Below are positions 22,331-31,541 of a stretch of DNA of 64,000 nucleotides, in pieces. A program made the translations under genes and the position numbers. Within the stretch, counting starts at the first letter, position 1. Each line of letters opens with the position of its first letter. A model generated the notes under the pieces. It ran no database searches. It was not told the origin of the DNA and worked only from the letters and a program-made list of their open reading frames with translations. Origin of the DNA: Tanytarsus gracilentus (Eukaryota > Arthropoda > Insecta > Diptera > Chironomidae); contig JAXRKN010000044.1 of assembly GCA_038502055.1 (NCBI GenBank), positions 239,501 through 303,500 of the forward strand. The letters are read 5' to 3'.

Positions 22331-22961
22331 AACAATCTGATTCTCATGTGATAATGATCCTATTGAAGGCTATGTGAAAACACAAAATAAAAATTTGTTT
22401 TGTTGAAAATTGAAATACGTTGAATTTTATCTTTTAGACACGTCTGTGAATTTCATTAGGTTCCACAAGTGAGTATTAACCGGTAGTTTTTCCATATAAC
22501 GTCTTCTCATGTTGTTGTTTGAGAAAATACTTGTATAGAAAAAAGTTGGAAAGACTTGGAGAAGCCATCTAGGGAAGTAATTCTCCCTTCTCTCTTACTC
22601 CCACAATCTCATTTAGCTCTCTTTCTTTCTGTTCATGTGCGGAAGTTGAAAAAAAATCAAACATTGAACAACAGATGTCGCACAGCGACATCTGTTGTGT
22701 AAGACTAATTCAAGGTTTGAAAAATAGATGTCGCTTTTTAACGGTCAAATTTAAATCTTGGTCGAGAGGTTATAACCGCGGTTAGTAAAAAATAACGTAA
22801 ACATGAAGGTGGGACGGTGGGTTTATCTCATCCAAAATTATTAGAGACTTTCACACCAAAAATATAAATTGATTTATTAAGACAAAAGAGAATTAGATGC
22901 TTAATTTTCTAAAAATCTATTTGTGACTAAAGTGCAAAATACTTTAACAGGAAAAAGAATT
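22331..22961. other. Intergenic with small palindrome
   Basis: Non-coding. An AATAAA for the cuticle gene lies near 22384. A 14-bp-arm hairpin is at 22668-22698 and a related AGATGTCGC word recurs at 22727. Nothing else is seen before the long inverted repeat. Confidence 0.5.
22668..22698. repeat. Perfect 14-bp inverted repeat, 3-bp loop
   Basis: ACAACAGATGTCGC, then ACA, then its exact reverse complement. A third half-copy (AGATGTCGC) follows at about 22727-22735. Possibly a transposon end or protein-binding palindrome; not a terminator in a eukaryotic context. Confidence 0.8.
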
Positions 22962-23489
22962 AAATAAAATATTTAAAAAAACGTTTAAAACTTCTCCCTT
23001 CTCTATCCAGACATTCCGCACGGAAAAGTACTAAATAAAATAAAGTCAGTATAAATTTTGATATGTTGATATATATTTTGTTTAACTTCCTTAAGTACTT
23101 AAAATTTAATTTTGATTTTCTTTATCGTAACATATTAAACAAGTGCATACAATATTTGTGTGGATACAAAATTATAATTTAAGATCCAAAATTTAAGAGA
23201 TGGGGAGCGGTTTAAAAAAAATAACCAAACCAAAATTTCCGCTCCCCATCTCTTAAATTTTGGATCTTAAATTATAATTTTATATCCACACAAATATTGT
23301 ATGCACTTGTTTAATATGTTACGATAAAGAAAATCAAAATTAAATTTTAAGTACTTAAGGAAGTTAAACAAAATATATATCAACATATCAAAATTTATAC
23401 TGACCTTATTTTATTTAGTACTTTTCCGTGCGGAATGTCTGGATAGAGAAGGGAGAAGTTTTAAACGTTTTTTTAAATATTTTATTTTC
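22962..23489. repeat. Long near-perfect inverted repeat (~250-bp arms, 28-bp spacer)
   Basis: The left arm (22962-23210) and right arm (23239-23489) are reverse complements with only about two differences seen by eye (for example AAGTCAG versus AAGGTCAG, and GATACAAA versus GATATAAA). The spacer is 23211-23238. A transcript would fold into a dsRNA stem of about 250 bp. No frame of interest lies in the arms. It is either a hairpin-RNA (endo-siRNA) locus or a very young foldback insertion. Confidence 0.9.
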
Positions 23490-23773
23490 AATTGCTTTCC
23501 ATTTTTTATTCTGTTCCATTTTCTGCTATGTTCCATTTTTCACGGTGTTATAATAAGTAGTAATATGCCCAATAAGGCTGCAATAATTTGAAAATACGAT
23601 ATACGTTGTTCGTTTCCCTATGAGACCATTAATAAGTGCACTTTTGATACTATAAAGTTATGTTTCAGCAAATCCGTTATCCAAAAACTCCTGGAAAAAC
23701 TTCAATAAATTATTCATCCAAAAATTTAATTAAAGTTGGTATTTTATTTTCTCAAAAATTGTAATAAAATGGT

Positions 23774-24091
23774 TTAAAAATCATCTTCAAATCTTTCTGC
23801 TCCTTCATCAATTAATTCATTTGTCTTCTCAAACCCTGGGAAGAATTTTGTCAAGTCCACCAGTTGATCTTTTGGTGTCTCACGTTCTTAAGAAAATTTA
23901 CGATTAATTTTATTTTAAAAATAATTTTTCTCCTACTTACTGACAATTTTTAATCCCAATTTCTCTGCTTGTGCCGTTTCAGCTTCAGCTCTCCTGCCCG
24001 ACTCGATTGCTTGCTCAAACAATGACAATTCTCTGCCGAATACAGCAAAAATGAATGTAACGAAAAATGTTAAGATAATGAAGTGTTTCAT
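23774..24091 (-). CDS. Small secreted acidic protein / candidate peptide precursor
   Basis: I do not recognise it. Exons (minus) 24091-23941 and 23886-23774, joined by a 54-bp intron, encode 87 residues. A signal peptide (MKHFIILTFFVTFIFAVFG) is followed by a Glu/Ala-rich helix-like stretch, a dibasic Lys-Arg site created across the splice junction, and an acidic C-terminal part of about 36 residues ending EDDF. Gly-Arg-Arg also occurs in the N-terminal half. A well-formed promoter precedes it. It could be a peptide precursor cut at KR, or a small salivary/haemolymph protein; there are no Cys residues. Confidence 0.65.
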
Positions 24092-24117
24092 GTTTATTCA
24101 CTGTGGCCTGAATTTTT

Positions 24118-24158
24118 GCACTGAATGGTGATAAGCCTTTTGTGTAATCGCTTTTATA
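24118..24158 (-). promoter_or_regulatory. TATA + TCAGT initiator of the small secreted gene
   Basis: On the minus strand TATAAAAG (24151-24158) is followed about 30 bp later by ATTCAGTGC (TCAGT at 24120-24124), the canonical arthropod spacing. The ATG is about 30 bp further. Confidence 0.75.
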
Positions 24159-24555
24159 CATCGATTCTTTCAACAGTAATTTTAATAAAGCCGTGTACGT
24201 TTTTGTCGGTCTTGTTAAAATTTCCGGTAAAGACTGAAAAAATATTTTTTTCAAAATTTAATTTTTAATTTTAATTTTGAGATTTTTTAGGCTGTAAAAA
24301 ACAAAAGTTAAAAAACTTGAAATTTTTTTTGTTCAAATAAATTATTTTTGATAATTTATTTTTACTTTTTTATGACATTTTGTGTCTTTTCATCATAATT
24401 TGCTTTATCTCTGTTTAACAAAAAATTTATACAATGTTTTTTTATACCTTCACAGTAAGGTATATAAATTATATGGGTGATTATATTGAATGACGTGCGC
24501 TATAAACATGTGATCGGTGCAGGGATATAAACTAAAAAGGTACAGGTCTTATTGC
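24159..24555. other. Intergenic, no gene
   Basis: AT-rich spacer and 3' flank of the next cuticle gene. Nothing recognisable. Confidence 0.5.
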
Positions 24556-25222
24556 TTAACCCCATGGATTGGCGGCGTGTGGGTTTGGTTGCCATCCTTG
24601 TTGTGGTGGCTTCCATGCGGCTTGAGGTTGCTGCCATGCGGCTTGGGGTTGCTGCCATGCGGCTTGGGGTTGCTGCCATCCGCTTGAAATCACTTTCTGG
24701 ACAACAGCTGGCTGAATAACTTTTGTGACTTGTGGTTGGATGACCTTTGTGACGACTGGAGCATGAATAACTTTGTGACCCTCACCGGTCCATGGCTCTC
24801 TTTGTACATTTGCTTGGAATCCATGGTGGTCATCAGCAGTGTATGAGACAACACGGCGATATCTAAATTATAAATTTAGAGTTGATTTTTAATTTAATTT
24901 TTTTAGTTACTTACCCATCAGGATCAACAAGTGAGTATTGTCCGCTAATATGCCCATTTTCGGCCTTCTCAGACTGACGTTTGATGTCACCGGTGTGTGT
25001 ATCATGGACTTCATAGTTGAATTCATAGTTAGCTGGTGCTTCCTCATGAACGACCTTCTTGATGATGGCGGGCTGGGCAATGACATGAGCTGGCTTTACA
25101 ATTGTTGTCTGTGGCTGCCATCCAGCGTTCCATCCATGTTGCGGTTGTTGCCAGCCAGTCTCAATGATACCAGCATTAACTGCGGCTAATGCAGCGAGGA
25201 AAATCACAAATTTGAATGCCAT
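24556..25222 (-). CDS. RR-2 cuticular protein with Trp/Gln-rich tail
   Basis: Exons (minus) 25222-24915 and 24862-24556, 204 residues in frame. Signal peptide about 1-17 (MAFKFVIFLAALAAVNA). A GWQQPQHGWNAGW segment precedes the RR-2 domain (about 62-127, EAPANYEFNYEVHD ... GFQANVQREPW). The intron splits the Gly codon of the DPDGYRR motif, at the same place as in the gene at 9.9 kb. The C terminus has three or more perfect QAAWQQP repeats (reverse strand of 24600-24680) and ends in NPWG. The repeat block is probably length-variable. Confidence 0.93.
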
Positions 25223-25294
25223 TTTTATGGTTTTTACAATAAAAAGTCTTTATTTCTCTTATTGGATGCTTTTCGCTTTAATTCGAGTTGACGA

Positions 25295-25330
25295 ATGATG
25301 CTGTTGGTCTGCAAAATGATTCCTTATATA
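25295..25330 (-). promoter_or_regulatory. TATA promoter of the Trp-rich cuticle gene
   Basis: TATATAAGG on the minus strand (TATATAA at 25324-25330), with the start probably near 25298. The same TATATAAGG form occurs before the cuticle gene at 27.6 kb. Confidence 0.6.
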
Positions 25331-26365
25331 CGAAAAAGTGGTGTTGCAGTTGCAACGAGCACGTACAAGTCAATTATTCTCACTCGCGTTACCATTTTCT
25401 TCTTCCTTATTCTCTCTTGCTACACATTTTTAAAAAAATGCCTTATGATAAGTCTCCTTTGAGAGATCTGAATGGCGGGGGACGGCACACGGTGAAGGTA
25501 ATGGGCAAAATTAGGACATATTGATATCATGTATATTTGATTAATTGTGATTGGAGATTGCAATTTATTTATTGTACTTGGGATACTGATTAAAAATAAA
25601 ATATATATGGAAATAAAATATTTAATGTGGAAATGTTGAAAATTTAAACTTCAAATTTTACAAGAAAAATTAGTTAATTTTCTAAAACTTCAACATTAAA
25701 CACATTTTGAATTCAAAGTTCAAACCCTTGAACCGAAATACTTAAAAAATAAATTTTGGGATGGCTAGAAGCATAACAGTTTCACAAATTGCATGTCACT
25801 ACTGATATTATAAATCAATGGATTTTCAACGAGATAAGGCTAACAATTATAATTATGTTAAATTTATTAAAAATATCCATGACAATCGCACTAACCGGCA
25901 AGTGCATTTTCTTTTCTTTCATTGCGCTATATCCATTCAGACAAGTTATCGCATTTTTTTCTCTTTCTCTCTCCATTCAAGTTGAATTCTGCACTGACCT
26001 TCACTTGCATTTAATTGTGCCTTTTTTCGGAACCTACAGGTCATTATGCGTTCGATTTAGTTTTAATGTGTATATGGGATACGTAAATGTGCACAATAAT
26101 GAAACAGTTTGACTGACTTTATTTGTGTGGCGATCATAAACATTTAATTAATAAGATACTTTTAATTTTTTATCCTTTGAACCGCAATGGAGCATATATG
26201 TCGGATAACTTAAGCTGATAAAATCTTAAATTACATTAAATTTTCTTGAAATTTATAAGAGTCAATATCATTTTTACTTTCTTCAACTCGGTTTTAATCT
26301 TTAAGATGAATCCGTATTATTTTAATTGTGGTCAGAGGCAAAATTAGAAAAATATTATGTTTGAT
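25331..26365. other. Intergenic, no gene recognised
   Basis: The frame at 25789-26112 is low complexity with no domain. AT-rich background only. Confidence 0.5.
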
Positions 26366-26780
26366 GTGTTTTTAGTGTAACCACGAGTGTTCACTTTTCG
26401 CCTTTTCCTCCGTCCTCTTCCGTCCGTCTGTTCCATCGAGATCTCGGCTCCTGAGATAGTAGAGTTCTAGTTTTCAAATTTTTGAATTTATTTTTTGATT
26501 TTCTCACTCTCCTGACACCTAAATCCATTTTTATCAATTTGTTTATCTTGTTGTCGTTCTCGTTTTTGGAATGATTATGATTTTAGGATTCTATCTGGCC
26601 ATCAGATCCACAATGTCCATCACCCGTCAATTCCTTTTTAAATTAAAGGAAGATTAATAATTAGAAATATTTTCCATAAGGCTTCCCTTTTGTTTTTTCA
26701 AAGTTTTTTTAATAAGATTTCCTTTACATTTCCAATACTATTTATAATTTACAGAACACCCAGTGTGGGTTTTAAGTTTT
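26366..26780. mobile_element. Degenerate GTAACCC-TIR repeat (copy 2)
   Basis: The left end reads GTGTAACCACGAGTG and is followed by a CCGTCC-rich run and GATCTCGGCTCCTGAGATAG, matching the reverse complement of the right part of copy 1. The right end has ACACCCAGTGTGGGTTTTAA, matching the CACCCACGAGTGGGTTTT end of copy 3. The interior is eroded. Confidence 0.5.
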
Positions 26781-27248
26781 TAAATGGTGATTATGGGTAA
26801 TTTTAGAATTAAGTCCTATGGTGTACCATGGTGATAAGAAATTATTACTGATGATTAAAGAAAAACAACGTAGCTTCTGAAATGGGATTTCCCAAATTTA
26901 ATCAATTCATGAATAACGCATTTAATTTATCCTAAAAAGTTTAATTTCAACTTAGTTTACTATCAATCCAGCAAGTTCATAAATAAATGAGATAAATTCA
27001 TGCAAACTTAATGAGCAATGTGGATGTCTTTCATTTGCAACCATTTAAATTAAGAAAAGTCATTTTGCCCGGTCAAAAATGACCATGATCGCACTGATGT
27101 GATCAAGGAGGAAATAAATAAAAAGCGATAAGTTTTAATGATAACTCAATTACTCTCAAATAAATTTTACTTTTAAAATTCTCTTTTAAAAATTATTTTA
27201 AATTACAAAAAGATACAATCGCAATCATGAGTTTATAGTGTAAACATC
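26781..27248. other. Intergenic, no gene
   Basis: AT-rich spacer upstream of the next minus-strand cuticle gene's 3' end. Confidence 0.5.
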
Positions 27249-27617
27249 TTAATGGTTATAATAGTTGTGAGCTGCCGGCTGAATCACTTTGATTGGAGCA
27301 ATAACTTTAGTGACTTGTTGAGGATGTCCACCATCACCATTCCATGCCTCAAGATGAACTTTTGCGTTGAAGCCCTCGTGATCATTAGCAGTGTATGTGA
27401 CGACACGTCTGTGAATTCCATCAGGCTCTACGAGTGAGTATTCTCCATAGACACCACCATCCTTAGCCTCCTCATGTTGACGCTTAATGTCACCAGTGTG
27501 CTTTTCATGCACCTCATAATTGAACTGATAATTTGCTGGTTGTTCAGGATATTCAGCAATAATTCCAGCTTTTGCGATCGTCACGACAGCGAGTAAAAGG
27601 ATAACTTTGAACGCCAT
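27249..27617 (-). CDS. RR-2 cuticular protein, single exon
   Basis: 122 residues. Signal peptide about 1-17 (MAFKVILLLAVVTIAKA). The RR-2 chitin-binding domain takes up most of the mature protein (about 27-90, QPANYQFNYEVHEKHTGD ... GFNAKVHLEAW), with a short VTKVIAPIKVIQP tail ending in NYYNH. It is the simplest gene of the cluster and has no intron, whereas a relative splits at the DPDG Gly codon (here EPDG). The TATA promoter is at 27681-27687. Confidence 0.95.
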   Translation of the reverse strand: MAFKVILLLAVVTIAKAGIIAEYPEQPANYQFNYEVHEKHTGDIKRQHEEAKDGGVYGEYSLVEPDGIHRRVVTYTANDHEGFNAKVHLEAWNGDGGHPQQVTKVIAPIKVIQPAAHNYYNH

Positions 27618-27649
27618 TTTTTGCTCTTGTCACTTCGATTAACTTTTTT

Positions 27650-27687
27650 TAATGATGCAATTGCAGCGTGAATTACTGCCTTATATA
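27650..27687 (-). promoter_or_regulatory. TATA promoter of the single-exon cuticle gene
   Basis: TATATAAGG on the minus strand (TATATAA at 27681-27687), about 65-70 bp before the ATG. Confidence 0.6.
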
Positions 27688-28219
27688 CAAAATTTCATTT
27701 TTGACACTGCCTTTCTTCTCTATAAGCAAGAAAAAATACCTGAAGCTGTCAAGCAGGAATTGGGTCATAAACCAAGTCCGAGTGTGATTTCAATTTTTTG
27801 CCCTTCAGATAAGTTTAAGTTTTTCCGTGCAAGGGTTTGAATTTAAGATGTGGGTAGTCGGTACAAAAAAGAGGAGCTGAAGATTTAAACGCGATATTAA
27901 TCAGTTTATGCCATATGAAAAATATTTTGATAAAATTTTAGGTCTTTGGAGAGAGAGAAAGAAATTTTTACCTGAATTCATTAAAAAAACGGACATATTC
28001 GATTTAATTCTAATAGATTAAAGAACTTAATCAACGTAATATATAATTCTACGTGAGATTAAAGATTCGTTGAAAATAATTAAGTAATTAATAAAACGCC
28101 TTAAAAAAGTCGTTACAAATAAATTTAAACGAGAGAGAGAGAGAGAAAGAAAGTGAGAGAAAATAAAAACAAAAAACTAGAATTCAAATTTTATCAATTC
28201 ATAATTCAATTAGCAAGAA
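27688..28219. other. Intergenic, end of cuticle cluster
   Basis: AT-rich. A short GA-rich microsatellite lies at about 28132-28160, just before the ZCCHC4 start. No gene. Confidence 0.5.
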
Positions 28220-29482
28220 ATGAAGAAATCTGGAGGAGTAGAAGTGATAGTTAGAGATTTAGCCCTCAATCCGAGATGCCAGCATGGCCCGACAATTCTT
28301 TTTTCTCGAAATGGAAATAAATTTTTTGGCTGCTCGGCTTTTCGCAACAATTGCTTTCGGATGGAACTTTCGCAGTTCGAAAGGAATTCAGAAAGAATTT
28401 TAAGGCTTCAATCAAAGAAATACGAACGAAATAACAACATCCAGAACATACATGTGTTCCCAATTGATCAGAGAATTTATTGCTTCGCGTGTCAGGAAGT
28501 GACGGAACAAAAGAAAATTCACGCCAAACACCAGTTCAAGATAATTGATGATCAATTCTTAGAACAACCTTCTTTATTCCTTCCTCAACTAGACAACGAC
28601 AAACTAAACGCTCAATATTTCTTCGATAACACGACTCTCGACTGGATTCATTCGATTTTCACTTCACTGGACCTCAATAAAATCGTATGCATTGGAAGTC
28701 CCAGACTTCATGACTATCTGAGAGTTAATTCGATCAAATCTATTCTGTTGGATATTGATAATCGCTTTCAGCCTTTCTATCCAAATGACTTTTGTCACTA
28801 CAACCTTTTTAATCACTTCTTTTTTAACGACCAGGATGCAACCAAGCTCGATAATTTTTTAAAAGATGATCAAACGGATGAGAAATCACACCACTGTGTT
28901 TTTGTGGACCCACCATTTGCTGGGAGAACTGAATTACTTACGATCACCTTAAAGACTTTAACAAATCTCTATTACCGAGCAAATCAAAAAATTATGCCCA
29001 TCATATTAACTTTTCCTTATTTTCAAGAGTCTCATATTGCTCGAGATATGCCAGAAATGGCAATGCTGGACTATCAAGTGACCTACTCAAATCATGCGGC
29101 ATTCAATCAGACCTATAAAGGAAGAAAAGCAGGTTCGCCAGTGAGATTTTTTACAAACATCAGTGAAAGCCTGATAGAATATCCTTTATCAATGTCACAT
29201 CTTTACCACTACTGTGAGCAGTGCAAACGAAGTGTCTCTTTAAATAACATCCACTGCAAAATATGTGATATTTGTCCTTCAAAGAACGGCAGTCAATATC
29301 GACATTGCACTAAATGCAAAAAATGTGTGAAACCAAACTATATCCACTGCTCGACCTGTGGCCGTTGCGTGCAAAACTCTAATCACGATTGTAAAATTTA
29401 TCAAAAGTACCAGGAGTGTCGTACGTGTTTTGTGAAGGGTCATGTGGAAAAATACTGTAAGAAACCAAAAAATAAAAGTTAA
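28220..29482 (+). CDS. Zcchc4: ZCCHC4-type 28S rRNA m6A methyltransferase
   Basis: 420 residues, single exon. ZCCHC4 places a single N6-methyladenosine on 28S rRNA. Visible parts in order: a GRF-type zinc finger (C20 and H22, with later Cys residues in FFGCSAF and NNCF); a second Cys pair (YCFAC); an N6-adenine methyltransferase fold with the SAM-pocket region CIGSPRLHDYLR and the catalytic DPPF (about residue 230, VDPPFAGR); a Cys/His-rich array (about 335-395, CKKCVKP, CSTCGRC); and a CCHC knuckle (CRTCFVKGHVEKYC) near the C terminus. The motif FCHYNLFNHFFF is typical of this family. The order GRF, methyltransferase, Cys array, CCHC matches ZCCHC4. It probably acts in the nucleolus. Confidence 0.92.
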   Translation: MKKSGGVEVIVRDLALNPRCQHGPTILFSRNGNKFFGCSAFRNNCFRMELSQFERNSERILRLQSKKYERNNNIQNIHVFPIDQRIYCFACQEVTEQKKIHAKHQFKIIDDQFLEQPSLFLPQLDNDKLNAQYFFDNTTLDWIHSIFTSLDLNKIVCIGSPRLHDYLRVNSIKSILLDIDNRFQPFYPNDFCHYNLFNHFFFNDQDATKLDNFLKDDQTDEKSHHCVFVDPPFAGRTELLTITLKTLTNLYYRANQKIMPIILTFPYFQESHIARDMPEMAMLDYQVTYSNHAAFNQTYKGRKAGSPVRFFTNISESLIEYPLSMSHLYHYCEQCKRSVSLNNIHCKICDICPSKNGSQYRHCTKCKKCVKPNYIHCSTCGRCVQNSNHDCKIYQKYQECRTCFVKGHVEKYCKKPKNKS

Positions 29483-29629
29483 TTATAAGTTACAACGATC
29501 GTGAAAATAAATTGAATTTTTGTTAAAAATTTACATTTACGTATTTTACATAAATACACAAAAGGTCACAATTTCTAACTAATTATCAATAGCAAAATAT
29601 TCTTCAGTCAAGTTTAACTTTCAATCGAA

Positions 29630-30763
29630 ATGGATCCACTTGAAATTTTGTACGATATTCACGAGTTAATTATCCAGCACTTTAATTACGAGGAAATTTT
29701 TATAGTCTCAAAAGTATCCAGCCAATGGCATGATTTAGTGCTTGAGAAAAATAAATATGCAATGGGAAAAATTCGATTACATGTAGAGGATTGCAATCAG
29801 GATGTAGCTCTAAAAGTACTAGAAATTAAAGAGTCAAAAGTTAATAGGACACTTTTTGAGCTCTTAAAAACGAAGAGAAAATATCAAAATATTAAAATAA
29901 ATATTGACGACGGATGGGATTATATTGAGCAGATAGTGAGGAATTTATCATGTTCGTTGGTGGATATAGAAGTCAATTCGGACGTTTATGTTGAAAACCT
30001 GAAGATTCCTGAATTAAAATTTTTAAAACTTAACGACGCATTGCTCGAAGGATTGACCACGTGCTCGAATAAATTGAAAAAATTGACAATCTCACAAACT
30101 GGAAAAGAATTTTGGCTTAAAAAAGAATCACCGCAAGCAATTAAGCGTGCATTGATGAAAAATCATGAACTAGAAATTCTCGAATTTGATGAAGTTTTAA
30201 CGGAAACAATTCTAAGTGAAAATTCATATGAATTTTCCTTCAAGCTCAAACAACTTTCTTTAGAATGCTCAAAGTCTTTGAAGGTATTCGAAAATTTAAG
30301 GACTTTCCTCTTGAGACATGTGGGTTCACTAATCCACATGAACCTTGGAAATGCCGACATTTTAACAACGCAATTGATTTTTGAAAATTTTAATAACCTC
30401 AAATCTATACAATTAAAAATTCATTTTGATGAAAATCCACGTGATTTTAATTTAGCTTGCAACAGCAAAATAATGGCACTAGATCTCAATATAACCGCCT
30501 TCTGGCAGTGGACAATGAACATCAAATTCGCCCTCAGAAAATTTATTACAAGCTTGCCAAACCTTGAAATTCTAATACTTAGAATAAACTCTCCCTTAGA
30601 AGTCGATGACTTACGATATATTTTAAGAAACGCAAAAAAATTGAGAAAGTTCAAGCAAAATGTTGACGATTTTTTACACACCTATCGGGAAGTTCACGAG
30701 CAAATGTACAACGATGACGAAGGCGTGAGTGCAACGATAGATTTTTCAAATATTTTTCACTAA
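29630..30763 (+). CDS. F-box protein with LRR-like C-terminal region
   Basis: 377 residues, single exon, 147 bp after ZCCHC4 on the same strand. The N-terminal ~45 residues form an F-box-like helix set (ILYDIHELIIQHF ... VSSQWHDLVLEKN), which would bind Skp1 in an SCF ubiquitin ligase. The rest is Leu/Ile/Asn-rich with weak LRR spacing (LKKLTIS, LEILEFDEV, LEILILRINS), as in FBXL proteins. The substrate is unknown. It has the same architecture as the gene at 44.3 kb, and insects carry large, fast-evolving families of these genes. Confidence 0.75.
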   Translation: MDPLEILYDIHELIIQHFNYEEIFIVSKVSSQWHDLVLEKNKYAMGKIRLHVEDCNQDVALKVLEIKESKVNRTLFELLKTKRKYQNIKINIDDGWDYIEQIVRNLSCSLVDIEVNSDVYVENLKIPELKFLKLNDALLEGLTTCSNKLKKLTISQTGKEFWLKKESPQAIKRALMKNHELEILEFDEVLTETILSENSYEFSFKLKQLSLECSKSLKVFENLRTFLLRHVGSLIHMNLGNADILTTQLIFENFNNLKSIQLKIHFDENPRDFNLACNSKIMALDLNITAFWQWTMNIKFALRKFITSLPNLEILILRINSPLEVDDLRYILRNAKKLRKFKQNVDDFLHTYREVHEQMYNDDEGVSATIDFSNIFH

Positions 30764-31541
30764 ATTTTATTAAATTATTTTTCCTTTCATATAATTTTTC
30801 TCTTTTTAAAATATTTTCCTCTGATATATTTTACAATTTTTTGATTAAATAAAATGTCTTAATAAATTCTCTCAATTGCTTTTATGCAAGAAATTTATTT
30901 AATTATTTTTTTGGGGGTCACACTCCATATTTTCTTTATAAAGGTGAACAAAATTTGCGCTAGACTCATAAAATTTTAAACCTTTATTGCATTAATGACG
31001 GCATAATTTTTTTTTGACGATAAAAAGAAGGTACAAGTAAAAACGGACTCACGTTATTAGTGTAAGATTTTTTTAATTGTGAAAATAACTTTTTGTTTTT
31101 TAAATAAAAAAATAGATTTTTTCACGAGTGTTTAATTTGTATGCTGTAGTGAATTTGGTTTATGAACGATTAGCAGTGAAACTTGTGACTTAACAAAATT
31201 GTGATCAAAAAAATATGCTTAAAACACAAGTTAGACTGTCTATGGTATTTGCTGTGGAATTTCGCTATGATAATGAAACTATAATTACAATTTTTTTAAC
31301 AAGAATCTAATAACAAAAAGTGATAATTTTCAACAGTTTCAAAGTTCAGATGGGGTATTCAAGAAAAAATCAAAATAGGCCACCAGATTACCAAAATTCC
31401 AGTCAATTTTTTTTGCTAATGGCGGATGAAAAAAATATTTTTTCAGCTATAAATTTTGAAACCTTCCATAGAAATTTTCGTTTCACTTAATAATTTGTAA
31501 TTTTGCATAACAAGCCGAATCAGCGTGTGATTTTTATTTCT
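30764..31541. other. Convergent intergenic, no gene
   Basis: 3' UTR of the F-box gene (AATAAA near 30848), then AT-rich non-coding DNA. No frame is supported. Confidence 0.5.

Noticed and set aside
22962..23489. Possible microRNA precursor instead of long hairpin
   Set aside because: The stem is far longer and more perfect than a miRNA hairpin; long dsRNA or a foldback element fits better.
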